Positions 50,451-62,156 of a stretch of 64,000 nt of DNA are shown here, piece after piece. The stretch covers positions 474,779-538,778 of the forward strand of contig JAAOMT010000760.1 in assembly GCA_016748015.1 (NCBI GenBank). The letters are read 5' to 3'. This DNA is from Geosiphon pyriformis. Lineage: Eukaryota; Glomeromycota; Glomeromycetes; Archaeosporales; Geosiphonaceae. The notes below the pieces were generated by a model. That model did not search any database, was not told the origin of the DNA, and saw nothing but the letters and a program-made list of their open reading frames with translations. Numbering within the stretch: the stretch's first letter is position 1; the number at the start of each line of letters is the position of its first letter. Position numbers and translations under genes: made by a program.

Positions 50451-51203
50451 GTTTTGATCAAGTATCAGTGTTCAGATGATTGCTTTAATGATCATTGTAC
50501 GTTAAATAGACTAGAAATGAAATTGAATGGTTTTAAATAGATAATTTTGGGAAATCTGGAATCAAAGGAAGTTTTTTTTAAAAAAGATTTCATCTATTAA
50601 CGATTACTTGGCAAACTCTAAATGCCATACTATTTCTTATCTCACTATTCCTTCGCCCACAACCACATGAGCAATTTTAAGCAACATACAACGCGACTCA
50701 CATATGATATCCCAACTTTTCTTTTTTTTTATTTACTTGAAAGAGAATTTTTCACTCACAGGCATGACTTTCACAGGACGCTATGTCATTTTTAGGGTAT
50801 CAGGCTTTTTTTGGGTTGTTTATTTGCAAGGTTCTAAAAATATCCCAAGTTAGAACGATTATCTTTCTTATCAGTTATGGGATGAAAAAAGAACAAATCA
50901 GACGTTTTAAAAATTTTGATACCGAGTAATTTTTTTTTAAATAAATCTCTTGATAAAGTTAATGTGTCAGGATTTGGGATTATAAAGAAAACGGGGGATG
51001 CACAATCATAAGGCTCTAGAACAATGAAAGTCAAGATTTGAACATGTATAAGCCTCTCCTACTTTGAGATTATAAATTTTTCAACCTTCTTTCTTGGCTT
51101 TCTTATTTTTCCAGTGAATCTTGAACATAAAAAGAGATAATTTGCTGAAAATCTGAACAATTTTTTTTCATCATTTCCTTTGAAATTTAAAGTTCAAATA
51201 AAA
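50451..51203. other. Intergenic between family members 1 and 2
   Basis: No gene was recognised; the right end is probably the promoter of member 2. Confidence 0.4.
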
Positions 51204-51356
51204 ATGGCCAAATTCACATCAATCCTCATATATCTAACTTTTTTAACTCTCATTAAAATTAACGTCGATGCCAAACCTACTTTCGGTGGTTCAAATAAAG
51301 GCACGAACAACAGCAACAACAACAGCAACAACAGCAACAACAACAGCAACAACAGC

Positions 51357-51388
<32 letters not shown>

Positions 51389-52394
51389 CGTGATCAATAG
51401 TAATAACGGCAACAATATGTATTGTTATAACAATTTATGTTTTGTTTCTGGTTCTGGTAAACCAAAGACTTGCGAAAAACAATTTAAAGTAGCCAGTTGT
51501 ACTAGTTGTCAAAAAGCTATCTACTCAAATTCCCCAGATTCTGCTGCAGAATGTTTACCAGATCCGACAATCTTTATGGGATTTGAAAGTTATAAAAGTG
51601 AATTGGACTCTTATTGTGGAGAAAAATGTGATTCAGGCGCTGTGAAAAAATTTCTTGAAAATATTCAAACCAGTTGTAGTTTGGAAATTAGTTCGGCAAT
51701 AAAATCTCAGAATGATAATGGAGATGGATTTAATTCAAGTATTAAAAGAGTAGTGACTGATTTTTATAAAACAATTCCATTACGAAATTCTTATTGTTTG
51801 AAGAATGCCAATCAAGGTATATACTAAATGTATTTGATAATTATTTTTATTGAATTTCTTTTGAAAACTTGCATATCATTTCATATAATTTGAAATTTTA
51901 TTTTATTTTATTTTCTATCAGAATACACGATTCTTGATGTGTTAAACGAAATGAAAAATTACCTGGCTAATAGCACTACTGGGGCCTATCTCGATGACAT
52001 TAATGAAGATTTTAATCCCCCATCAGGTTTTCTAACTTATAACACTGACGATGGTATTTTTGGAACGGCTACTCCAATTCCGAAAAATATTCTATGCAGT
52101 GATAGTTATAAAGACATTGTAACACAATGGATTAATTACACCAACAGCACTCCTCTTATCATCACTGATCTTAAGAATTTGGTTGATCAAAGTTTGGCTC
52201 CAGTTAAAGGAAATCTAACATCTAGTTGTGATTTCAAATTTAGTTCTTCATCTGACCGTAGTTCTTCATCTGGCCGTAATTCTATTGATAAAGGGTTAAA
52301 TTCTGGTACTAACGGTTTATTAATTGAAAACTTGAATTTAGTTGGAATGTTTAGTGCCTTGATTAGTATCTTTTTTTTTATGTTGTTGGTTTAA
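51204..52394 (+). CDS. Secreted cysteine-rich protein with Asn-rich tract (member 2)
   Basis: Exons 51204-51816 and 51922-52394 give 361 aa. The signal peptide (MAKFTSILIYLTFLTLI ... DA) is followed by about 45 residues of almost pure asparagine and serine, encoded by AAC/AGC repeats. The first domain has CEKQFKVASCTSCQK, YCGEKCDS, SCSLEI and YCLKNA, with the same phase-1 intron. In the second domain the first cysteine is replaced by Thr (EYTILDV) and the second Cys of the usual C-x2-C by Ser (CSDSY). A Ser-rich stretch and a hydrophobic tail (FSALISIFFFMLLV) suggest GPI anchoring. The repeat tract is likely to vary in length between strains. Confidence 0.75.
51304..51390 (+). repeat. In-frame AAC/AGC trinucleotide tract
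   Basis: Trinucleotide array of AAC with interspersed AGC, inside exon 1 of family member 2 and in frame, coding Asn with some Ser. The reverse frame gives an artefactual leucine run. Confidence 0.9.
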
Positions 52395-52937
52395 ATTTAG
52401 AATTATTTTTTTTTACACCTCCTCAAGATTGATAGAGGTAAAAATTTTTAAATAAGAGTCATTAGTCTTTCGTCTCAAATCTCTTTAATTTTTTTCTGTT
52501 CATAATAAAAACTTTATTATTTCTATAATATTTATATAATTTATTTTAATTCCTGATTTAAACGAAACAAATATATTATTGATATTTTGTAAAAATTATA
52601 ATTTAATGGCTGTTGTTGTTGCAAAAGTTTCAAAAATTGATTTTGTGGTACAAGTATATATATGAATCAATTTAAAAAAAAAAAATAAGATAATTTTAAA
52701 TAAAAAGATCTAATGATAATCTCCAATATTTTTATAATATTAAATTTTTTTTTATTCGATGAATCTTATTATATAAATTTATTTTTTTAAATGGCGTCAA
52801 ATTTATTTTTGCTTATCAATACGAAACAAATTCTTTCCCTAATTTTTTTCATTGGGTACCAAAAACTTTTATGTAATAATTTTTACTCTATGTTAATTAT
52901 ACAGTGGCTATTTTTAAAAAATTGGTTTCTTACAAGT
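52395..52937. other. Convergent gap between members 2 and 3
   Basis: A/T-rich gap between two convergent genes. No gene was recognised. No hydrophobic tail for member 3 was seen in the frames I checked. Confidence 0.4.
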
Positions 52938-53698
52938 TTATAACTCACATGTATCTTCTTCTTCTTCTTCTTCTTCTTCTGGAGGAGGAGGAGGAGGGGG
53001 AGGAGAAATAGTAGCAGTGACAGTAGTAGTAGGAGTAGATATAACAGTAATACTAATAATAGTAGTAGGAATGGATGTAACAGTAATAGTAGTAGTAGGA
53101 GAATATGTAACAGTAATACTAGCAATAGCAGTAGGAGTAGATGTAATAGTAATACTAGTAACAATGGTAGGAATAGATGTAACAGTGATACTAGTAGTAG
53201 TAGTAGGAATGGATGTAACAGTAATAGTATTAGTAGTAACAGTATTAGTAGTAATAGTAGTGGTAGTAGTATTAGTAGTAGTAATGTAAGTAGTACTAGT
53301 ATCTATACTAATTGGAATATCACAATTATCTTGCAATTTTATATTATTAAGATCTTGAAAATCTTTTATATAAAAATTCTTAAACTGTGTCTTTTCGATT
53401 GGCATTTCAATAACCCAGCGAGCGTACTCTGCAGCGATTTTCTGATAACAAGTATCGCATCCAATCAAACTTGGGATTGAAATGTTGTTACTTTGGGCTA
53501 TTGATGTCACGGGATTGATTCTTCTCCATTCAAAGAACCATGAAGGTGAATTTAGTTTTAGGGAACTCTTGTTTGTTTTACCGGCAACGTATTCTGTTGT
53601 CTTATTAAATAATTCGATCGTACAGAATTCTATCAAGGATCAAAATGTAAGCAGCAAAGAGTGGTTAGAACCAATTGTTAACTCTTTGATTTTTTCAA

Positions 53699-53729
<31 letters not shown>

Positions 53730-54273
53730 AAAAAGAGTTTTTTAAAAAAAATCTATTACCATTTTTTGAACTTTTAATACATAAGGAACGTTTCAACGGA
53801 ATCATTCGATAAAATTGGTCCAATTTATTCGATGCTTCGATCCCGGTTTTTATCTCATCAGTTTTTGGTTCTTTATTTTCATTAATGCCACCAGGATAAT
53901 AACCATTTTCCAAAGCTTTATTAATTTCTGATTCACATTGATTTACAATTGTCTTTGTAAAATTCTTCACTGGTAATTCGTCACATGGTTTGGAACAGAA
54001 TTCGGTCAAATCTTTTAACAACTTAGGTCGTAATCCGTTTTCATAGTAAATTCCGGCATTATTTACTCCAACGTAATTACATCCATTAAAAGATGGCACC
54101 AAGTAGATTAATTTTTGACATGTTGAACAATCTTTAACTCCAAAATATGATTCACAAGTTTTATCTGGAATCGGATTGCCAATTGAATTCCTTGGTCGAG
54201 AATAAACGATTGACAAAGTTTGAAACCATATAAATAAGATACCAAAAAGATGTATTTTTAAATGTAACCACAT
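52938..54273 (-). CDS. Secreted cysteine-rich protein with Thr-rich and Pro-Glu tail (member 3)
   Basis: Minus-strand exons 54273-53760 and 53629-52938 give 401 aa. A signal peptide (HLFGILFIWFQTLSIVYS) precedes CESYFGVKDCSTCQK, FCSKPCDE, QCESEI and LCIKSS, and then the family's phase-1 intron. The second domain has EFCTIEL, GCDTCY and NCDIPI. In place of a hydrophobic GPI tail come about 90 residues of Thr/Ile/Val repeats with TSIPTT units, then eight Pro, eight Glu and DTCEL before the stop. The tail is encoded by microsatellite DNA, so a frameshift in the repeats may have removed the original end. Secretion is likely; anchoring is doubtful. Confidence 0.7.
52957..53290 (-). repeat. Coding microsatellite block (TTC)n, GGA and GTA-rich
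   Basis: Plus-strand (TTC)n at about 52957-52980 is followed by GGA repeats and then about 280 bp of GTA-rich units with an irregular period near 33-36 bp (ATGTAACAGTAATA-type). On the minus strand, in frame, this codes the Glu run, the Pro run and the Thr-rich repeat of family member 3. Confidence 0.85.
53698..53730 (+). repeat. (AAAT)n tetranucleotide in intron of member 3
   Basis: About eight units of AATA inside the single intron of family member 3. Confidence 0.9.
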
Positions 54274-54462
54274 TATAAAAAAAAGTTTCAGAAAGAAAAA
54301 CTTACAAAAAGTTGTCCAATAATTTCAATTTTTCACCTCGAATTTATAGCATTTAATTCCAGCTAACCTATCATGCATGTTGGTACAATTTCTTTATACT
54401 AATCTGTTTAGTCAATTTGTAAAACAACGCCTCGATACTATTTCAAGAGATATTGGGATATA

Positions 54463-54498
<36 letters not shown>

Positions 54499-54932
54499 GT
54501 AAAACTTGAATCGACAAAATTTGTAGAAAAAGAAATGATCCTTAGAATGTTCTAAGCATTAATTATGCACATTTGGCATTGATTACATATTTAAAAATGA
54601 TGATAATAGTAATAATAATGTTTTAAATGGCTTTGAAAAAGGGAGATCGGTTTTAGGCTTAGATTTGTTCTTTTAAGCAGGTTAGATTGGAAATTGAAAC
54701 TAGTATATAAACTCTATTACATAAAAAGGCTTTCGAAACACCCTGGGGGTACATTTGAACATCTCTATGACAATTAAAAATACTTTAGAAGTTTTTTTAT
54801 TAAAAGCCAAAAAGGGTTGCAAATTTTTCCCGTAAAAAAAAAAAATTCACATTCTTCCAATTGCTAATCGTGACTTCTTATTTCTTGATTGCTTAAATAT
54901 TCAAAAAGAAGTTTTTACCCTTTTTTGTATTT

Positions 54933-54989
<57 letters not shown>

Positions 54990-55423
54990 CTAAAATAAAT
55001 ATTCAATCAAGAAAAAACTGTATGACATAATCCAAATAATCAGACAAACAAAGGACGAATTTGGATGTTTGTTTTTTAAAAAAAATTAAAATAACCCTTT
55101 TATAAATGATCAATAGATTCATAATTAAAACCGGAAAAAATGGATTTTAAATTTTCTTGTATCTCAATTTATTGGCATTTTATTATTTAGTTAGAAATAA
55201 TTCCCACACTTTTAGTCATTTTACTTCACCATGACTCGAGATCAGAATGTAAAGGATGACTAATACCAGCTAATGGCTGATTCAGAATTATAAATTCTCC
55301 ACCAAAGAATTTAATTTATTTAACTGAATTATGTTTATTTTTTGAAATTAAAACTTCTTTAAACACCTCAATAAATTATCAAGAGAATAAAAACATCACG
55401 TTTCTTTTGAACGTTAAAAAAAT
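54274..55423. other. Intergenic with (TA)n and a long poly-T
   Basis: Divergent gap between member 3 and the gluconokinase gene. It holds a (TA)n tract at about 54469-54495 and a run of more than 50 T at about 54937-54989. No gene was recognised. Confidence 0.5.
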
Positions 55424-56144
55424 ATGAAACAAAACTTATTACCGACTCAAATTTTGGTTATTATGGTAAATCTTACTTTTTTTGTATGTACATTTTTTAA
55501 TATCAAACAAATTAACAGTTCAACATTGGTTAAAAACTTTTAAACCAACCAACCAACCAACCAAGAAATTAACTTTCTTTACTTTATGCACATTTCTTTA
55601 GGGTACTTCCGCATCAGGCAAATCCCATATAGGACATTATCTTTCAAAAACCTTGTCACTTCCCTTCATAGACGGGGACGACTTACACTCTGAATCAAAC
55701 ATTCAAAAAATGTGTTCAGGTCTCCCTTTAACAGACACCGATAGATTTCCATGGTTTCGATCTATTCTGAATACTTTTCTTTCATTGATAAAGGAATCCT
55801 CGAACCCACCTAAAGGAATTATCATTGCTTGTTCAGCTTTGAAAAAAAGTTATCGAGATTTTTTAAGGGAAGGTATTTCAAAGGATAATTCTGTCAAAAT
55901 TTGGTTTGTCTATTTGAAGACTAGTAAAAAGGTTTTAGAGGAAAGGATAAGGAGGCGGGAAGGTCATTTTATGAAACTTGGAATGCTGGAAAGCCAGTTT
56001 AAAGATTTGGAGGAACCGAGTGAAAAGGATGAGGAAAGGATCGTTGTTGTAAATGGAAATAATCAAGCAGACGAGGTAGTCAAAGAAATTATTGAAAAAG
56101 TAAGAGAACCTTTGATGAAGGAGGAGATGATTTGTTTCTCGTAG
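55424..56144 (+). CDS. Gluconokinase
   Basis: Two exons (55424-55465, 55602-56144) give 194 aa, the usual length of the bacterial/fungal GntK type. The intron splits the protein just before the P-loop, which reads GTSASGKS; common family members have GVSGSGKS. It continues with FIDGDDLHS, the acid-substrate region PLTDTDRFPWF, ACSALKKSYRD, FVYLKTS, RRREGHFM and SQFKDLEEP, all in the family order. It phosphorylates gluconate to 6-phosphogluconate with ATP in the cytosol, feeding the pentose phosphate pathway. All core motifs are present, so activity is expected. Confidence 0.9.
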
Positions 56145-57476
56145 AATTTTCTAGGCTTCGTCAAATTTTATTGAAATTTTGAAATATTAATAAATTATTT
56201 TAAAAAGAACATTTTAAATACTTTTTAATTGAAAATGCTCTCAATAAAAATGTTATCAACTGATATCAATTTATTCACTAAATTCTTGATTAAAATGACA
56301 TGTTGATGATTCAATTCTTTAAAAGGTAAATCTCTTTCATCCATTTAAAATGTCATGCCATTATTATTGTTGTTACCTTTATAATCATATGAGAAAAAGT
56401 TATATTTAACTGGTAAGTAATTATGATTACATTGAAATTACTACAATACCAATGCAAAAGCATTCCATTCAATTTTTAATCGATTTAGTCGTCGTACAAA
56501 TGACATAATAAACTCCACGCATCTCCCAAAATAGATTACAAAAAAAATTTATATTTCATTTGAATTCGATTCTGGTGATGGTGACCATATTTGATCTCGG
56601 TTAAAAAGATGTTACATATTTTATTCGTAGCGTATTCGTCCTTTTCCTGCTTGGGAGGGGGGGGGGTGGGGATTATGATTTACCGCCGATTTTGAAGGAT
56701 AGTGACATAGTCCTTTTTAAAGGCAGTGTAAGGACAATGATATTTTACTTTACCAATTATTAAATATTTTATCCCTAAAATCAGTTTCATTCCTTTTCAA
56801 TTTGCGTAAAATTTTCACCGTAAGAAATATAGCTTTTTAACAAAAAATTTGATCATCTCACCAGGAGAATCAAAAAATCATCTCTAGCTGTTTCCAAATC
56901 CCAACCCGCAAATTTCAAATTTTTAAAAACCATTATTTTTGCTTTCCATTTGATCTCAAGCATAAAATCTTTGAACTTGGATTTTGCTTTCCTATTAGAG
57001 AATATATATTTCTTTTGGCTCCAAGTTCAATAATTAATTGGTTTTATGAATCTTTTGGTCTCATGAATCTTGGTCTCATGTTCTATAAAATTTGTTGACT
57101 GTCATTAAGAATAAAATCGTCAGTAATTTGATTGTTAATAATGATGAAAGAATTTTTCATGAAACTTTTTCCTATTATCATACACTTTTCACAGAATTTA
57201 TCGATATCGATATGAAATAAGATTCAAAATTTTTTTTTTAAATCAAAACTTTGCACAAACTAAAATACCAATATCAAATATTTGTTGTTGTTATTATTGT
57301 TAGTATTATTATTATTATTGTTGTTATTGTTATTGTTATTGTTATTGTTATTGTTATTGTTATTGTTTTTGTTTAAACTTTAAAATATTTTTTAATCCAC
57401 CCTCATCTCCGAAAATTAGGAATAAAATTTTGTATTAGTTATAAAAACATCGATCGAATAAACGGTGTGAAATTAA
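56145..57476. other. Intergenic, with (TTATTG)n repeat
   Basis: No gene was recognised. A hexanucleotide TTATTG array lies at about 57290-57370, and a G-run (about 56655-56664) stands out in this A/T-rich region. The right part may hold the unresolved first exon of the lipase-like gene. Confidence 0.45.
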
Positions 57477-57570
57477 TGAAACTACAAACTTGCCCCCTAG
57501 GTGAGAAAAAATTTCAAAATTATTTTCGTGAAAAGTTATTTCTTATTAATAAAAATTATATCTATTTAAG

Positions 57571-59040
57571 CCAAAAATCAATCAATTATTGTACTGGGAA
57601 ATGTTTTTTGTTCGAAATAAATTTTGGACCGTTATCTTTTTGGCAATTTGTGATTTATATTTTAGCAAACCATCTTTTACTCTTCTTTTTCAAAATAGAA
57701 ATGTTTCTAATATTCCCTATGGAGAAGTCTTAAACGAAAAGAAAATTGAGTTCGCTGGTTATATATCAAAACGATCATCGTCAGATCAAATGTAGGAAGT
57801 AATTCCCCTATTGATCTCAAACCAAAAAAAAATAAAAAAGCCATCAAAAAATTTTATCTGGATCACTTAAATTTTCTAGATCAACTCAAATTCAAACTTC
57901 TCTTAAAGAACCGTTGAGGATTTTATCGAGATCAATCGAAATTATTCCTGAAAAAAGATTTCGTTTGAGTATTAATAATCCAATAAGAGTTTTACTAGGA
58001 TATTATGCACGTACTGCAGCAATGGCTTCCTGTTTAAATCATTTAAATGACAAATATGACCGAAAATTTTACGGTATATGATTGAGGTTTTTTCAAATTA
58101 TTTATTTTTGAAATCATTTTTTTTCAAAAAATCATCAATTTTTACCAACTTAAAAAAATTTTAAGCAAAAGTACTCGTAGATCCCTTAAACCCTGGAATA
58201 TTTGATATCTTATTTAGAGGTCAAGAAATTTCTTCCAATTTTCGAAAATCTATTAGAAAAATGTTTCATTATCCAGGTGTCAAAGGGGCAATGGTAGATG
58301 AGGAATTTTATGAACAATTCCTGTTAGCATGGCCATCATTGGAGAAAAAAATAATGAAGAAACATCGTCTAATTAGTAGCATTAATTTTGTTGGTCATGG
58401 TGTTGGTGGAGGTAAAATATTATTGTGGTCTAGCAATTTTTTTTTTTTTAAAAAAATATTTCCTATTAAAACTCTTAATTATCTTTTCTTTTTCATTAGT
58501 GTATGCAATGCTTGCAGCCCTTGAAATAACTAAAAAGTTGCAAAGTTCTTATACCATCGCAGTATTTACGTTTGGCCAGCCACGTTTAGGAAACTTTCAA
58601 TTTGCTCAGTATGTCAACGAACTACTAACAAACTCCGTGTATCGAGTTACAAACATGAATGATTTCGTACCTAAATATCCAAAGCCAACAGAAACACAAT
58701 CATGGTTACATTATGGAACTGAATATTGGATTAAACAAGAGAATTGTGAATGTTTTATAAAGGGTAAAATGTCTTCAGCGGTTTATAAATGTGTTGGAAC
58801 TCGAACTGATCAACAAAAATTTTTAGAGTCAGAAGTAAGTTTAAAAGGATAAGAATTTCAGTATTTTAGATTTTTTTTTTTTCTCATTTTTTGAAATCTT
58901 GTTCTTTTTTATAGTTTTGTAATTCTCGCGCTATAGGAGGATTGGTAACTAGTGAGCGGAATCATAAAGGTCCTTATTTTTATTTTGCAACGTTACCGCC
59001 GAAAAGTACCCTTATGTCTAATTGTCCTCCCATGTTTTGA
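57571..59040 (+). CDS. Class-3 lipase-like protein lacking the nucleophilic serine (5' end unresolved)
   Basis: Exons are about 57571-57791, 57841-58073, 58166-58411, 58500-58834 and 58915-59040; the first exon and signal peptide were not settled (a start may lie near 57477). The fold of fungal class-3 lipases is clear: FDILFRGQ at the oxyanion-hole strand (usual FRGT), the elbow FVGHGVGG, VYAMLAALEI, FTFGQPRLGN, the aspartate in VTNMNDFVPKYP, and a late histidine in NHKGPYFYF. The elbow should read GHSxGG, but the serine codon is GGT (Gly), so the nucleophile is missing while Asp and His remain. Several cysteines near the C-terminus suggest secretion. It may be a lipid-binding pseudoenzyme or a dying gene. 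Confidence 0.75.
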
Positions 59041-59350
59041 AAGAAATCTACGAGAAGAAAACTTTAAACAAAATCCTGTAAATTAAAAATATTTGGGTTT
59101 TGAGAACTTTCTTTGTGTTTTCATACGCTATCTCTGAAGAAGAAGAAAAAAAATTTCTGTCCCAACTTTTATTCAATGGCGCATTGTTACAATCAATCAA
59201 GATTAATTCGCCTTTAATGAACTATAACAAAAATATGAACAAGTTGTAAAAACAGTAATCAAATTTTAGAGTTTTTCATGAATATTTATTGTACAGTAAT
59301 TTAAATTTTAAAATATTTTCAATCTAAAAAGTTTTTAGTTTTCAGTTGGA

Positions 59351-59393
<43 letters not shown>

Positions 59394-60447
59394 TATTTTT
59401 TTAAATTTTTTATTATTATTTTTTACAAAAAAAAAAAATTTTTTTTAATAAACAGTCTAAAATCTCGTTTTAACCTGAATTTTTTAGTTGACTTATTAAA
59501 AAAAAATAAAAATAAAAAAAATTCCTTTTACATTATACATTTATAAATAATCTCGAATTCATTAAATGATATCAGATTTAAAATTTCTCTGAAATATTTT
59601 AAATAAATTTTTGTTTAAAAACTACCTAAAAAAAATGATACCTTTGAAAAATTTGTAAAAATTTTCTTTTAATATCCGTTGAATATATCAATCAAAAGAT
59701 TACATCATCTACAGTAAAATAAAAAGTTATTTACTATATCAGTCTTCATTCTATTTATAGATTTAGGCCATATCAGGTAAAATCAAATCATGGTACATGT
59801 AAATTTATAACTGTTAAAAGTATTTATATATGCTGTTTCCGTTTAAATCAATATTTATTGCCCTATTTATTACTATAAATCTAATTAGCCTATTTTAACA
59901 ATAATTTTGTCGAAAAACAAAACTAATCATTATTTATGATAATTTAAACCATCTATCTTATATTATAGGATCAAAATTATTTAAAAATGAAAAAAAAGTT
60001 CACCCGACTGAACTACTTCGCCCAAATTTCTAAATTAAAGTTATAAAAATTTTATTTTATTTCTGTTCGTCTCATACCATAATATTAACTCATTTTCATT
60101 CATGGGTTTTAATTATTATTCAGTATCCTTTATGGTTGAACAGTATACATGGACATTGTTTGAAAAATCTTGAAACTAAAATTGACTTTACCCATTTTTT
60201 TGGAATTTCCAAAAAAATTTACAAACAGCTTTCTTTTCAATGATCGATAATGTTTATTTATTCACAATTTATCAATTATGTAATTTATTATGTAGAAAAT
60301 TATATTACTGAAAAAATGTTGGTACAGTATGCAGAAATCTTATGAGATTCTATGGATAAATAAGTGAAAGGGGAGTATATATTCCTTCTTTTACTAAATG
60401 AAATTCCCTTTACAAAAAATTGCTTCTAAATTAAGAAGGCAAAAAAT
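59041..60447. other. Intergenic with a poly-A run
   Basis: Convergent gap between the lipase-like gene and family member 4. A run of about 40 A lies at about 59350-59392. No gene was recognised. Confidence 0.45.
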
Positions 60448-61482
60448 TTAAAGAGAAAAAAGAAATGAAACAATCAAAGATCCAGCAGCCAATCCAAAAC
60501 TTGCTTTGCTCATTGTAATAGCATCCGAGGTGGTACTGTTGCTACTTTTGACAACGTCGGTCTTTAGGTTACATTCACTTGTAAAATTACTAGTAACCGG
60601 CTTGATGATTGCGTCTACAGCGGTTCTCAATGATTCAAGACTTGATGGATTCTTTGCAGCGTAATCAATCCATGGTTGTGAGATCTTTACATAGCAATCA
60701 CTGCAAAGAATATCCTTGGGTAAAATCACATTCTCCGTTTTGTTGGTGTTTTCAACTTGATAGCTAACCAAGGCATTTGGAGGTGTAAGACCAAAAGGAA
60801 CTAATGCAAAATTTCCTTTTACTTTGCTTGTGACGAACTCAAATTTCTTCTTTTGAATCTCAGCTGCGCAGAATACTATAAAACAAAAGTAGTTTGATTA
60901 GAGATGATCATTTGTAGTCGTAGAAAATAAAAATTTTCAAGGATAAATGATATATTTTAACTTACTGCCGTTAGAATTCTTTAGACACAAAGCTTGGGTA
61001 GCTGGGGTAGCCGAATAAATTGCCGTCCAAAATTTACCTAAATTAAGTGCAAATTGATTTTCGGCCGAAGGTTTCTCAGCGCCGCTAACAACTTGCAAAT
61101 ATTTTTTCAAATCATCACTGCAATCTTTTTCCAACGAGCTAACAACTGTTTTCGCGACTGTTGTATCACACTTCAAGCCACAAGCAGCTGTAAGGTCAGC
61201 TTCAAACTTAGGGCTACTTATATCTACACCGACTAAAGTTGTGCAACCAATAAGATTGTCTTTTTGTAGTTGAGTTTTAAAGAAAGTATCTTGACAGGTT
61301 GTGCATTTGTCACTTTGAAAAACTTCTTCACAAGTTTTTGGTACGGTTGGAGTACTAGTAGAAGCATTTGAAGCTGATGAAGTCGTGGAAGTGCTATTAG
61401 TATTAGCTTGGGCATATACAGTTTGGGAGTTTATGCCAGCAACTAAAACAACAGCTAAAAGAATGGAAGTGAATGATTTCAT
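60448..61482 (-). CDS. Secreted cysteine-rich, probably GPI-anchored protein (member 4)
   Basis: Minus-strand exons 61482-60966 and 60875-60448 give 314 aa. A clean signal peptide (MKSFTSILLAVVLVAGINS) is followed by a Ser/Thr-rich linker likely to be glycosylated, then CEEVFQSDKCTTCQD, a single Cys in IGCTTLVG, ACGLKCDT, DCSDDL and LCLKNS. The phase-1 intron is at the family position. The second domain has IFCAAEI, ILCSDCY and ECNLKT. The end (SFGLAAGSLIVSFLFSL) is a typical hydrophobic GPI signal preceded by small residues. It is the most regular member, without internal repeats. Confidence 0.75.
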
Positions 61483-61508
61483 GGTTTATGTTAATATTTG
61501 AGGGTAGT

Positions 61509-61555
<47 letters not shown>

Positions 61556-62103
61556 AATAATGATGATGATAATGAATAATTTTTCTTTGGGCATCCCAAA
61601 CCTCTTTATTTATTTCATATGAGGTGGCTGATTTGTGTCATTTTAAATTTCAGTAATTCTAAGCATTGACCGGTTATTTTACATAGAAACACCCACAAGT
61701 CAAATTTCATTGTTGCCCAAAACAGTTTTGTTAATGACACAATTTTCAAAACTCATAAATTATAATTATCAATTTATGCGTCAATAATTTGAGGCAAATT
61801 ATTCAATATTATCATTTAAAATTTTTTGATAACAGAAAGTTCTTTCTTGTTCTTTGTTTTAAGGTTTAGAACTTTTTGTCAGGTCATACTTCGACCACGA
61901 CATCTTGGTAAATGACATTAGTTTATATCGTTAAACAAGTAACCATAACGGCATTTCAGCTCGCATGAATTTTCAAATTTCTTTTGAAATTATTATGGAA
62001 TTTCATTGGCAAAAAAAATAAATTTCCTAGATTAAAATTTCCTATATCGGCAGGAACCTGATATCATTTTAATTGGTGGTGGTGATGGTGGTAGTAGTAG
62101 TAA

Positions 62104-62156
<53 letters not shown>

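Noticed and set aside
52883-53289. Leu-rich and Val-rich frames over the trinucleotide block
   Set aside because: They are alternate frames of the repeats that encode the tail of secreted-family member 3.
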